From assembly GCF_030151085.1 (NCBI RefSeq), contig NZ_JASLER010000042.1, forward strand, positions 1-49,503: a stretch of DNA of 49,503 bases, given 5' to 3'. The DNA comes from Bacteroides sp. (GTDB lineage: Bacteria; Bacteroidota; Bacteroidia; Bacteroidales; Bacteroidaceae). Position numbers and translations under genes: made by a program. This document shows positions 8,771-17,133 of this stretch, piece by piece; positions within the stretch are counted from its first letter, which is position 1; each line of letters starts with the position of its first letter. The notes under the pieces were generated by a model. It saw nothing but the letters and a program-made list of their open reading frames with translations. It was not told the origin of the DNA and ran no database searches.

Positions 8771-9307
8771 ATGATAAGAAAAGAGGAAGTATATAAAATA
8801 GGTATATTCAACAAGCCGCACGGCATACACGGAGAGTTATCGTTCACTTTTACGGATGATATCTTCGACCGGGTGGAAGCTGAATACCTGATCTGCCTGT
8901 TAGATGGAATTTTGGTCCCCTTCTTTTTGGAAGAATATCGCTTTCGTTCTGATACCACCGCACTCGTCAAGCTCGAAGGAGTAGATACAGCAGAACGTGC
9001 CCGCATGTTCACCAATATTGAAGTCTACTTCCCTGCCAAGCATGCGGAAGATGCGGAACCGGACGAACTGAGCTGGGATTTCTTCGTAGGATTCCGCATG
9101 GAAGAAATACATCACGGTAAGCTAGGTGAAGTGACAGACGTAGATACGTCCACCATTAACACTCTGTTCGTCGTGGATTATAATGGAGAAGAATTACTGA
9201 TTCCCGCACAGGAAGACTTCATTGTCGATATTGACCAGAAGCACAAAGTTATCACGGTAGATCTGCCGGAAGGACTGTTGTCGCTGGAAGATACGGAGGA
9301 AGTGTGA
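8771..9307 (+). CDS. rimM: Ribosome maturation factor RimM
   Basis: A 178-residue 16S rRNA-processing factor that helps assemble the 30S head. It has the N-terminal RimM barrel (GIFNKPHGIHGELSFTF, about residues 11-27) and a C-terminal PRC barrel ending in LLIPAQEDFIVDID and DLPEGLL. The ATG at 8771, 4 bp after the murA stop, is preferred over an in-frame upstream codon at 8735 inside murA. In many bacteria rimM sits with rpsP and trmD; here it sits with murA. Confidence 0.93.
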   Translation: MIRKEEVYKIGIFNKPHGIHGELSFTFTDDIFDRVEAEYLICLLDGILVPFFLEEYRFRSDTTALVKLEGVDTAERARMFTNIEVYFPAKHAEDAEPDELSWDFFVGFRMEEIHHGKLGEVTDVDTSTINTLFVVDYNGEELLIPAQEDFIVDIDQKHKVITVDLPEGLLSLEDTEEV

Positions 9308-9343
9308 TTAGTTATAATTGATTGGTTTATAAAATAAGGTGTA

Positions 9344-10219
9344 TTGGAGACAAAAAAGAAAAAGAATAAGAAACGCAGTAAAGCTTTTTGGAACAATATC
9401 AAGTTCAAATATAAGCTGACTATCATCAATGAGAATACTCTTGAAGAGGTAGTTGGACTGCGTGTATCTAAACTGAACGGAATTTCCGTGCTACTCTCCG
9501 TACTGACTGTACTATTCCTGATAGCAGCTGTCATTATTGCTTATACTCCCCTCCGCAACTATCTGCCCGGATATATGAATAGTGAGATTCGTACCCAAGT
9601 GGTTGAAAATGCGCTACGCGTAGATTCACTCCAACAATTAGTGAACAGGCAGAACCTCTACATTATCAATATCCAGGATATATTTCAGGGAAAGATAAAA
9701 GCAGACACGATTCAGTCTATGGACTCCTTGACTAACATGCGCGAAGACTCTCTGATGGAGCGTACAGGCCGTGAAGCTGAGTTCCGTAAACAATACGAAG
9801 AAACAGAAAAGTATAATCTGACAAGTATTACCTCCCGCCCCGAAGTAGACGGGTTGATCTTCTATCGCCCTACCCGTGGTTTGATTTCGTCCACTTTCAA
9901 TCCTGATAAAAAGCACTTCGGTACAGATATTGCCGCCAGTCCGGGTGAAAGCGTATTGGCAACATTGGATGGGACTGTCATATTAAGTGCCTATACAGCC
10001 GAAACCGGCTACGTGATACAAGTACAGCACAATCAAGATTTTGTGTCCGTCTATAAACATTGCGGTTCCCTGTTGAAGCGCGAAGGTGACACGGTAAAAG
10101 GTGGCGAAGCCATTGCATTAGTAGGAAACACCGGACAATTAACTACCGGGCCGCATCTGCACTTTGAATTATGGCATAAGGGCAGGTCGGTGAATCCGGA
10201 ACTATATATCGTATTTTAA
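9344..10219 (+). CDS. M23 family peptidoglycan endopeptidase, membrane anchored
   Basis: A 291-residue probable cell-wall hydrolase or hydrolase activator. The very basic N-terminus (residues 1-25) is followed by one transmembrane helix (about 45-66), a periplasmic helical linker (80-160) and an M23/LytM domain. Zinc ligands are visible: H191 and D195 in HFGTDIA, and HLH at 271-273. A complete LytM site suggests activity. The start is a TTG at 9344: an in-frame stop at 9335 leaves no ATG upstream, and the next Met would remove the membrane anchor. It ends 3 bp before dxr. Confidence 0.9.
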   Translation: METKKKKNKKRSKAFWNNIKFKYKLTIINENTLEEVVGLRVSKLNGISVLLSVLTVLFLIAAVIIAYTPLRNYLPGYMNSEIRTQVVENALRVDSLQQLVNRQNLYIINIQDIFQGKIKADTIQSMDSLTNMREDSLMERTGREAEFRKQYEETEKYNLTSITSRPEVDGLIFYRPTRGLISSTFNPDKKHFGTDIAASPGESVLATLDGTVILSAYTAETGYVIQVQHNQDFVSVYKHCGSLLKREGDTVKGGEAIALVGNTGQLTTGPHLHFELWHKGRSVNPELYIVF

Positions 10220-10222
10220 GTT

Positions 10223-11374
10223 ATGAAGAAACAAATAGCCATTCTTGGTTCTACCGGTTCTATCGGCACACAAGCGTTGCAGGTCATTGAAGAACATCCT
10301 GAACAATACGAAGCGTATGTGTTGACTGCCAACAATCGTGTAGACGACCTTATTGCCCAAGCACGTAAGTTTAAGCCTGAAGCAGTGGTCATAGCCAACG
10401 AATCAAAATATCCGCAACTCAAGGAAGCACTTGCCGATCTGCCTATCAAAGTATATGCAGGCGAAGATGCTCTCTGCCAAATTGTAGCAGAAGCACCTAT
10501 CGACATAGTACTGACCGCTATGGTGGGTTATGCCGGATTAAAGCCTACCATGAATGCCATTCGTGCCCGCAAGCCGATAGCCCTTGCCAACAAGGAAACA
10601 CTCGTTGTTGCCGGCGAACTTGTAAACGATCTGGCACGTATCAGCGGCACTCCCGTCTTGCCGGTCGATTCTGAACATTCTGCTGTATTCCAGTGTTTAG
10701 CAGGAGAAATCGGTAACCAGATAGAGAAAGTTATACTGACTGCTTCCGGTGGTCCCTTCCGTACTTGCAGCATGGAGCAGCTGGCAACTGTAACCAAGGC
10801 GCAAGCTTTGAAACATCCCAACTGGGACATGGGTGCCAAAATCACCATTGACTCCGCTTCCATGATGAACAAAGGGTTCGAAGTGATTGAAGCCAAATGG
10901 TTATTCGGTGTACGTCCTGACCAGATAGAGGTAGTGGTACATCCGCAATCGGTGATTCATTCCATGGTGCAATTTGAAGACGGAGCAGTGAAAGCCCAAC
11001 TGGGTATGCCCGATATGCGTCTGCCTATCCAATATGCGTTTTCATATCCCGAACGTCTCAAAGCTTCCTTCCCACGTCTGGATTTCAAGATGTGCACCGA
11101 ACTGACATTCGAGCAGCCGGACACTACCCGCTTCCGCAATCTGGCATTAGCCTACGAAGCTCTGCATCGTGCCGGCAATATGCCTTGCATCGTAAATGCA
11201 GCCAACGAGGTGGTAGTAGCCGCTTTCTTAAAAGATGAAATATCATTTCTCGGCATGAGTGATGTGATTGAAAAAACAATGTCACGCGTATCCTTTATAC
11301 AAAAGCCTACCTACGAGGATTATGTAGCAACGGATGCAGAAGCAAGAAAGGTAGCCACTTCGCTGATTAAATAG
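10223..11374 (+). CDS. dxr: 1-deoxy-D-xylulose 5-phosphate reductoisomerase
   Basis: Converts DXP to 2-C-methyl-D-erythritol 4-phosphate with NADPH, the committed step of the MEP isoprenoid pathway, in the cytoplasm. It has the Rossmann GSTGSIG (residues 8-14), the metal and substrate motif LPVDSEHSAVFQ (about 149-160), the flexible-loop region and the C-terminal helical domain. The 383-residue length is normal. It is the sixth gene of the tsaB-rseP operon, 40 bp before rseP; dxr-rseP pairing is widespread. Confidence 0.97.
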   Translation: MKKQIAILGSTGSIGTQALQVIEEHPEQYEAYVLTANNRVDDLIAQARKFKPEAVVIANESKYPQLKEALADLPIKVYAGEDALCQIVAEAPIDIVLTAMVGYAGLKPTMNAIRARKPIALANKETLVVAGELVNDLARISGTPVLPVDSEHSAVFQCLAGEIGNQIEKVILTASGGPFRTCSMEQLATVTKAQALKHPNWDMGAKITIDSASMMNKGFEVIEAKWLFGVRPDQIEVVVHPQSVIHSMVQFEDGAVKAQLGMPDMRLPIQYAFSYPERLKASFPRLDFKMCTELTFEQPDTTRFRNLALAYEALHRAGNMPCIVNAANEVVVAAFLKDEISFLGMSDVIEKTMSRVSFIQKPTYEDYVATDAEARKVATSLIK

Positions 11375-11414
11375 TAAATAGAAAATTGTAAATTATAAAA
11401 CTGTAAATAACTAG

Positions 11415-12812
11415 ATGGAAACATTCTTAATTCGTGCCCTACAACTCATCATGAGTCTTTCGTTACTCGTAATCGTACATGAGGGAGGACACTTCCTATT
11501 CGCTCGTTTATTCAAGACGCGAGTAGAAAAATTCTGCTTATTCTTCGACCCTTGGTTCACGCTCTTCAAATTCAAGCCTAAAAACAGTGAAACTGAATAT
11601 GGTATCGGTTGGTTGCCTTTAGGCGGCTATGTCAAAATTGCAGGTATGATAGATGAATCTATGGATACCGAGCAAATGAAACAACCCATGCAACCGTGGG
11701 AATTTCGCGCCAAGCCGGCATGGCAACGATTGCTGATTATGGTAGGTGGCGTACTGTTCAACTTTATACTGGCATTGTTCATCTACTCCATGATACTCTT
11801 TACCTGGGGTGATGAATACGTTCCGGTACAAAAAGCTCCATTGGGTATGGACTTTAATGAAACAGCCAAATCTATCGGTTTTCAAGATGGTGACGTGTTG
11901 ATTTCGGCTGACGGCGTTCCTTTCGAGCGTTATAATAGCGACATGTTGACAAGTGTGGTCGATGCCCGTCAGGTAACTGTATTACGTGGTGGACAAGAAG
12001 CCTCCGTCTACATCCCCGAAAACATGATGGAACAGTTATTAGGGGATAGTGTACGCTTTGCTTCTTTCCGTTATCCGTTTGTCATTGACAGCATTATCCC
12101 CGGACGTCCCGCTGCCTTAGCCGGACTGCAAGTAGGTGATAGTATTACGCACATGAATGGAAAGTCGATTTCTTATTTCGACTTTAAAGAAGAAATGATT
12201 AGTCGTGCCAAAGCGGCAAAAGATGCTGGATATGAGGTTACCCAAGATACCGCTGATATCATTGCAGGAATAGCTTCACCTGCTGATCCGCATCGCATTA
12301 CATTGACATACGTCAGAGCCGGTGTAACCGACACAATTACTATAACAGCTGATCCTCAATACGAAATCGGAATTGCAGCACTTGCTAACACTAGTAAATT
12401 GTTACCAATAGAACGTCAGGATTATAGCTTCTTTGCTTCATTCCCTGCCGGTGCTTCTTTAGGAGTACAGACACTAAAAGGTTATGTCAGCCAAATGAAA
12501 TACTTATTCTCTAAAGAAGGAGTCAAACAATTGGGTGGCTTCGGAACTATCGGTAGCATCTTCCCTGCAACCTGGGATTGGCATCAGTTCTGGTATATGA
12601 CAGCATTCCTATCAATCATCCTTGCCTTTATGAACATTCTCCCCATTCCGGCATTGGACGGTGGACATGTATTATTCCTAATTTATGAAATCGTGGCTCG
12701 TCGTAAACCAAGCGATAAGTTTATGGAGCGCGCACAAATGGTAGGTATGTTCCTGCTGTTCGGGCTACTGATTTGGGCGAATTTCAATGATATATTGAGG
12801 TACTTCTTCTAA
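11415..12812 (+). CDS. rseP: RseP-type site-2 membrane metalloprotease
   Basis: An inner-membrane zinc protease that cleaves within transmembrane segments, typically of anti-sigma factors or remnant signal peptides. The active-site HEGGH is at residues 22-26 in the first helix, and the third metal ligand is in ALDGGH near residue 415. A second helix follows the GGVLFNFILALF segment (about 112-131). Between them lies a periplasmic region with PDZ-like sequence (PGRPAALAGLQVGDSI, about 231-246). The 465-residue length is typical. It is the last gene of the operon and is followed by hairpins at 12828-12933. Confidence 0.94.
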   Translation: METFLIRALQLIMSLSLLVIVHEGGHFLFARLFKTRVEKFCLFFDPWFTLFKFKPKNSETEYGIGWLPLGGYVKIAGMIDESMDTEQMKQPMQPWEFRAKPAWQRLLIMVGGVLFNFILALFIYSMILFTWGDEYVPVQKAPLGMDFNETAKSIGFQDGDVLISADGVPFERYNSDMLTSVVDARQVTVLRGGQEASVYIPENMMEQLLGDSVRFASFRYPFVIDSIIPGRPAALAGLQVGDSITHMNGKSISYFDFKEEMISRAKAAKDAGYEVTQDTADIIAGIASPADPHRITLTYVRAGVTDTITITADPQYEIGIAALANTSKLLPIERQDYSFFASFPAGASLGVQTLKGYVSQMKYLFSKEGVKQLGGFGTIGSIFPATWDWHQFWYMTAFLSIILAFMNILPIPALDGGHVLFLIYEIVARRKPSDKFMERAQMVGMFLLFGLLIWANFNDILRYFF

Positions 12813-12827
12813 TAAGCCCTCAAAAAG

Positions 12828-12868
12828 AAAACAGACCATCTGCTTCAATGAAACAGATGGTCTGTTTT
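12828..12868. terminator. Strong bidirectional terminator hairpin after rseP
   Basis: Perfect 15-bp arms AAAACAGACCATCTG (12828-12842) and CAGATGGTCTGTTTT (12854-12868) with an 11-nt loop. A-rich on the left and T-rich on the right, it can serve both convergent genes, rseP and ddh. Confidence 0.8.
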
Positions 12869-12939
12869 ATATAAACGCATGGTCTGTTGAGGGCAAACAG
12901 ATGATCTATTCCGCCTTAACAGATCATGCGTTTTTTATC
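12829..12939. repeat. Five-unit degenerate tandem array, period 22-23 bp
   Basis: Units begin at 12829, 12851, 12873, 12895 and 12918. The shared part is AAACAGATGRTCTGTT, itself nearly palindromic, followed by six variable bases. Neighbouring units therefore pair into hairpins: the perfect one at 12828-12868 and a second, with one mismatch, between 12873-12888 and 12918-12933 followed by T6. The array sits between the convergent ends of rseP and ddh. Confidence 0.8.
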
Positions 12940-12947
12940 GGTACATC

Positions 12948-13847
12948 TTATACCAAATGGGCAATCCACTCTTCGCGATCACCGGGAAGAAGGTCAATCA
13001 CCGGAACTTCTACCATTGTATAGCAACCCGGTTGCTGACGCATAGTAGCGCGTGCCACACATACCAGTACCTGAGCTGTAAGAGCAGGATTATTAATACG
13101 CATATTGAACTCGAAGAGTTGGTTTTGTGTCTTACCGGAAACACCTTTACGGGTCAGGTTCACACCATGTCCCATATCAAGCAGAGCATCCACACTCGGA
13201 ACCAATTTCACATGAGTTTCATCATTCACAAAATACGGATCAGCTTTGATAGCTGCGGCAACTTGCTCGAAGTTATAACCATCATTCAGCTCAATGTATA
13301 CCATACGGCGATGAATACCCGTACCTGTAGGAATAGTCATAGATAGGGCAGCTTTCACTCCCTCTATAGCTTTCACTGCTACAGTATGTCCCATACTCAT
13401 ACCCGGACCGAAATTGGTATATGTAATACCTTTCGGAGCAATAGCTTCCAATAGGGTACGAACAATAGAATCACTTCCCGGATCCCAACCTGCCGAAATA
13501 ATTGACACTGAATTATGAGCCTTAGCCTCAGCATCCAAAGTACGGCGCAAATCAGTGATACCCGTGTGAATATCAAAGCTATCAACCGTATTGATTCCTA
13601 AAGCTAATATTTCTTTTGCATATTTTTCTACGCTACGAGTAGGTGTACAAAGGATAGCAACATCCACTCCTTCCAATTCCTGGATACTCTTCACTACGGG
13701 ATAATTACTCAACTCTTCGGGACGGTTCTCGGCTCCGGCACGACGCACTACCCCAGCGATTTCAAAGTCGGGAGCTGCTTGCAATGCTTCGAGTACATAA
13801 TGTCCGATATTGCCATAACCTACGATGGCCGCTCTTACTTTTTTCAT
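12948..13847 (-). CDS. ddh: meso-diaminopimelate dehydrogenase
   Basis: NADPH-dependent conversion of tetrahydrodipicolinate to meso-diaminopimelate (lysine and peptidoglycan supply) in one step. The N-terminal Rossmann motif VGYGNIGHYVLEAL (residues 9-22) is followed by a DAPDH core with SAGWDPGSDS and NFGPGMSMGH (about 118-153). The 299-residue length fits Bacteroides-type Ddh. It is monocistronic, with a minus-strand TACTTTTG box at 13890-13897, divergent from ruvA. Confidence 0.94.
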   Translation of the reverse strand: MKKVRAAIVGYGNIGHYVLEALQAAPDFEIAGVVRRAGAENRPEELSNYPVVKSIQELEGVDVAILCTPTRSVEKYAKEILALGINTVDSFDIHTGITDLRRTLDAEAKAHNSVSIISAGWDPGSDSIVRTLLEAIAPKGITYTNFGPGMSMGHTVAVKAIEGVKAALSMTIPTGTGIHRRMVYIELNDGYNFEQVAAAIKADPYFVNDETHVKLVPSVDALLDMGHGVNLTRKGVSGKTQNQLFEFNMRINNPALTAQVLVCVARATMRQQPGCYTMVEVPVIDLLPGDREEWIAHLV

Positions 13848-13889
13848 ACTTTTATCGAATTTAGTTATCAGTTTTCTATATTATCGGCA

Positions 13890-13897
13890 CAAAAGTA
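13890..13897 (-). promoter_or_regulatory. -7 box (TACTTTTG) for ddh
   Basis: Minus-strand TACTTTTG, matching TAnnTTTG, 43 bp upstream of the ddh ATG in the 165-bp region shared with ruvA. For ruvA only a one-mismatch box (TACATTCG) near 13986 is visible. Confidence 0.5.
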
Positions 13898-14012
13898 AGC
13901 ATTTTCATTTATATATCATCTAAGAAGCGCACGGAGTTTCACACAGTTTTTCTTTTTTTAGTGACTGAAAGTTCAATAATTATTCATACATTCGCAGAAG
14001 AAATAAATTAAG

Positions 14013-14615
14013 ATGATAGAATACATAAAAGGCGGAATTGCCGAACTCAGTCCGGCAACCGCAGTTATTGACTGTAACGGTTTAGGATATGCCGTTAATA
14101 TTTCACTGAATACATACGCTGCCATCCAAGGCAAAAAAGAATGCAAACTGTATATCTACGAAGCAATCCGCGAAGATGCTTACATCCTTTATGGCTTTGC
14201 AGACAAACAGGAACGCGAACTGTTTCTATTACTTATATCCGTATCAGGTATAGGAGGCAACACTGCGCGTATGATATTGTCGGCTCTCTCGCCGGCAGAA
14301 CTGGTAAACGTCATCAGTACCGAGAATGCCAATCTGCTGAAAACCGTAAAAGGTATCGGACTAAAGACGGCACAACGAGTTATTGTTGATTTAAAAGATA
14401 AAATAAAAACAGGAAATATAGCAGCAAATGCTACAGGAACTTTAGGAACTATTATGTCTGCTGCCAATGCCCAAGTACAAGAAGAAGCCATCGCCGCCCT
14501 TACAATGTTGGGCTTCGCACAAGCTCCCTCGCAGAAAGTGGTACTTGCCATTTTAAAGGAAGAACCTGACTCTCCTGTAGAACAAGTAATAAAATTAGCC
14601 CTAAAAAGGCTATAA
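14013..14615 (+). CDS. ruvA: Holliday junction branch migration protein RuvA
   Basis: A 200-residue subunit that binds Holliday junctions as a tetramer and loads the RuvB motor. Domain I is an OB fold starting MIEYIKGGIAEL. Domain II carries two helix-hairpin-helix motifs (VSGIGGNTARMIL and VKGIGLKTAQRVI, about residues 77-89 and 112-124). Domain III is the C-terminal RuvB-binding helical bundle (EEAIAALTMLGF). All are complete. ruvB and ruvC are not adjacent. Confidence 0.96.
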   Translation: MIEYIKGGIAELSPATAVIDCNGLGYAVNISLNTYAAIQGKKECKLYIYEAIREDAYILYGFADKQERELFLLLISVSGIGGNTARMILSALSPAELVNVISTENANLLKTVKGIGLKTAQRVIVDLKDKIKTGNIAANATGTLGTIMSAANAQVQEEAIAALTMLGFAQAPSQKVVLAILKEEPDSPVEQVIKLALKRL

Positions 14616-14673
14616 AAGCTCATTATACAGCAATATTCTTGTCAATCTTTTATGATTATATATTAAGAAAGGG

Positions 14674-14681
14674 TATCTTTG
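14674..14681 (+). promoter_or_regulatory. -7 box (TATCTTTG) for the DUF3843-like gene
   Basis: TATCTTTG exactly matches TAnnTTTG. It overlaps the upstream TTG codon at 14679, so translation from there is unlikely. Transcription would begin near 14688, leaving a leader of about 12 nt before the ATG at 14700. Confidence 0.6.
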
Positions 14682-14699
14682 CCAAAAAGCAAACAAAAT

Positions 14700-15692
14700 A
14701 TGGCCACAATTAGTATGAAAGAATGGCTGGGAGCCAACGAGCGCTCTCACGTCTTACCAACCGACAAATGGTATCTCGACTTTGCCAACAAGCTCCTCCC
14801 TATTGTCAAACAATCTCCAATGTTCGAAAATGATGATTACCGTGCACTAAGAGATGCCGCCAATTCGATCACCCTATATTTTCAGGATGCTATCGCCCAA
14901 AGCGGAGGCTGGAAAACATTCTCTGAGATGTATTTTGAATTATATGGAAACCATCTACCATTCTACTCTTTAACGGACGAATACGTTGTCGATGAAGTTA
15001 ATCAAGAAGATATTGCTTTTATTTTATGGACTCTAAAATCTCATCCTACCATCTGGGATCGAAATTACGATTTATTCAGCCCTTACGACGAAGATTTATT
15101 GAAATTAAGCCAAATTGCCTACGAAATGGTAGATGCCAATTTTGAAGATGCTCCAATCTGTGAAGAGCCTTCATCTTTCCTTTGGGTGATGGGACCCGAT
15201 TTATTGGAAATGCCTTCAGCCCCCCTTCCCGAAATAACCCCGGAGACACCATTAAAGAAAGATGTCGAACTTTCCTTAGCATATAGCAAAGGCTCCCCAT
15301 TATTGTATTTTGCCACTTATCAGGAACTCAAAACATTCTTTGTTGAAGTATTGAAATGGGAGGATAAACCGTCTTCTTTACTGCCCGATTTGCAATACAA
15401 GAAAGAGTTCGTAGTATATGTCAATGCCAAAGGACTACTCATTGCACATAATGTAGCAGCCTACTTCTGCGACAAACATAATCCGATGTACAATGCCGAA
15501 CGTGCAGCTGCAGAAGGTTACAAAATATTCTGCCATCCTGAAGTTTGTCCGTTCGACCTGATAAAATATGGTATGCAGAAAGAACTCTTACCCGATTTGC
15601 AACTACCTTTCTTCAAAGGTAAAGAGGTATTGCAAAACTATTGGGATTTCATCGCCCGTTATTATTTATGCGAATATTATGAAGGGGAATAA
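14700..15692 (+). CDS. DUF3843-like hypothetical protein
   Basis: A 330-residue soluble acidic protein of unknown function, resembling Bacteroidales proteins labelled DUF3843. Visible features are aromatic-rich blocks (ITLYFQDAIAQSGGWKTFSEMYFELYG, given here by its position at about residues 60-86), an acidic middle and a C-terminal domain with a few cysteines. No signal peptide or catalytic motif was recognised. The ATG at 14700 is preferred because a promoter box covers the earlier in-frame TTG. The last 14 bp overlap a tiny basic reading frame. Confidence 0.75.
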   Translation: MATISMKEWLGANERSHVLPTDKWYLDFANKLLPIVKQSPMFENDDYRALRDAANSITLYFQDAIAQSGGWKTFSEMYFELYGNHLPFYSLTDEYVVDEVNQEDIAFILWTLKSHPTIWDRNYDLFSPYDEDLLKLSQIAYEMVDANFEDAPICEEPSSFLWVMGPDLLEMPSAPLPEITPETPLKKDVELSLAYSKGSPLLYFATYQELKTFFVEVLKWEDKPSSLLPDLQYKKEFVVYVNAKGLLIAHNVAAYFCDKHNPMYNAERAAAEGYKIFCHPEVCPFDLIKYGMQKELLPDLQLPFFKGKEVLQNYWDFIARYYLCEYYEGE

Positions 15693-15804
15693 AAGTACAA
15701 CCGCACGCCCCAAGCCGAGCAACAAACCCAAGTCAACCGGAAAACGGATTGGGAAATCAAAACCGGCAAAGGCAAATAACCAGTTGAATAGAAGGGTGAA
15801 ATAG
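15679..15804 (+). CDS. Possible 41-residue basic peptide
   Basis: A 41-codon frame starting at an ATG that overlaps the end of the DUF3843-like gene by 14 bp. The product is strongly basic and rich in Lys, Pro, Ser and Asn, with no hydrophobic segment. Such a peptide could bind nucleic acid, but the composition could also be chance. Its TAG stop lies within the left arm of a perfect palindrome. No clear ribosome binding site was seen. Confidence 0.3.
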   Translation: MKGNKSTTARPKPSNKPKSTGKRIGKSKPAKANNQLNRRVK

Positions 15805-15823
15805 TGATTAATCACTATTTCAC
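15796..15823. terminator. Perfect palindrome covering two convergent stop codons
   Basis: Arms GTGAAATAGTGAT (15796-15808) and ATCACTATTTCAC (15811-15823) are perfect complements separated by TA. The rightward frame's TAG (15802-15804) lies in the left arm and the M24 gene's TGA (15820-15822, minus strand) in the right arm. It may terminate transcription both ways, although no long T tract follows. Confidence 0.5.
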
Positions 15824-16983
15824 AGTTCTACAATTTCTTCTCCACACAGCGTCAGTTTTTCCAAACCTTCTGCTGTTACTGCCCAAGAGTTTTCGATACC
15901 TACAGGACCAACGCCCGGCAGTACTATCTTCGGTTCTAAGGCAAAGACCATGCCCGGTTCCAGTTCTTGCTTCATACGGGGTGCCAGTACAGGCATTTCG
16001 TTAATCTCCAAGCCAATGCCATGTCCTATGAATTTGGCTTTCTGCCCTACTCCCATGAAGTAATCGGCAAAACCGGCTTTGGTCACCATATCGATAGCGG
16101 TATTATAAAGTTCCTCACATACTGCTCCCGGTTTCGCTTTGGCGACAATGGCCTCTTGTATTTCCAAACAAGTTTGGTGAGCAGCGTATGCGTTTTCGGG
16201 CAACTTACCAATAGAGAATACACGACTCATATCGCCCATATATCCGTTAAAGTTTCCGCCCATATCTACCATAACACTTTGTCCGGCGCGAAGTAAAGTT
16301 CCGTTAGCCCCACCGGGTAATGAAGGATCAAGCCCTTCGCCTCCCAAGGCAAAGTCATACGGAGAAGCGGCAGCAGCATTGTCTCCTGACAAAAGGCTAC
16401 CCATAAAAATTTCCATGCTCTGACCAAATACGCGGAAAATACCCAGACAACCTTCCAAACGCATCAAACGTTCTACCTCAATAGAAAGCTGACGGTCGGT
16501 CATTCCAGGCTGATAAACAGCAGGAATCTGTTCGTATGCCTTGGTATGTGCCGCACCCGAACGACGGAGCATGCCTATCTCCACTTCTGTCTTCACACTA
16601 CGCGCCTGACGGATAAGAGAAGTACCACACGGTACTACTTCGGTCTCCGGAAAGCAAGCAGCCAAGCGATTGTATTCCGTGAAAGATAACTCGTCACCTT
16701 CCAGCATCAACTTAACCGGCGCAGGCAAGCCACACTCCTTAATCAACTCCGGTAACTGTTCGGGCTTACGAATAGGATGAACATGTTCCCCTTCAATATT
16801 ATTAGGGCGCTTTAAAAACAAACGTGCCGGAGCATTCAACGGCAAATATAAATATCCGCTGACAACGCGTCCATACGTATAGATCAAATTTACATTGCAA
16901 GTGATAAGAGCGGCATCAATCGATTGTTGAGCCATGAGTACGCGTATCTTATCGCGTCTCCGTTTCAATTCTGGTTGTAACAT
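15820..16983 (-). CDS. M24 family metallopeptidase (Xaa-Pro aminopeptidase-like)
   Basis: A 387-residue cytoplasmic peptidase of the creatinase/prolidase (pita-bread) fold, probably removing N-terminal residues next to proline. The dinuclear metal ligands are visible in order: Asp in VMVDMGG, Asp in GDMSRVF, His in FIGHGIGLE, Glu in FALEPKIV and Glu in IENSWAV. The N-terminal creatinase-like domain covers about residues 1-150. The frame is open further to 17037, but that extension contains the TATCTTTG promoter box at 17012-17019, so the ATG at 16983 is chosen. Confidence 0.9.
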   Translation of the reverse strand: MLQPELKRRRDKIRVLMAQQSIDAALITCNVNLIYTYGRVVSGYLYLPLNAPARLFLKRPNNIEGEHVHPIRKPEQLPELIKECGLPAPVKLMLEGDELSFTEYNRLAACFPETEVVPCGTSLIRQARSVKTEVEIGMLRRSGAAHTKAYEQIPAVYQPGMTDRQLSIEVERLMRLEGCLGIFRVFGQSMEIFMGSLLSGDNAAAASPYDFALGGEGLDPSLPGGANGTLLRAGQSVMVDMGGNFNGYMGDMSRVFSIGKLPENAYAAHQTCLEIQEAIVAKAKPGAVCEELYNTAIDMVTKAGFADYFMGVGQKAKFIGHGIGLEINEMPVLAPRMKQELEPGMVFALEPKIVLPGVGPVGIENSWAVTAEGLEKLTLCGEEIVEL

Positions 16984-17011
16984 CCCTTTGCTATTTATAA
17001 TTTTCGAAATG

Positions 17012-17019
17012 CAAAGATA
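17012..17019 (-). promoter_or_regulatory. -7 box (TATCTTTG) for the M24 peptidase
   Basis: Minus-strand TATCTTTG lies 29 bp upstream of the ATG at 16983. It sets the gene start by excluding the longer reading frame. Confidence 0.6.
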
Positions 17020-17052
17020 GGGAAAAACAGTGATCACTAAACACTAATCACT

Positions 17053-17091
17053 AAAAAAGTACTGCCCTTTACCTTCGCAGGCGTAGGGCAG
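17053..17091 (-). terminator. Rho-independent terminator of gdhB
   Basis: Read on the minus strand, CTGCCCT (complement of 17085-17091) pairs with AGGGCAG (complement of 17062-17068) around a 16-nt loop, followed by TAC and T6 (17053-17058). Confidence 0.7.
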
Positions 17092-17133
17092 CACAAACCA
17101 CAAATACAAATACAACTAAACAAAGTTTTACTT

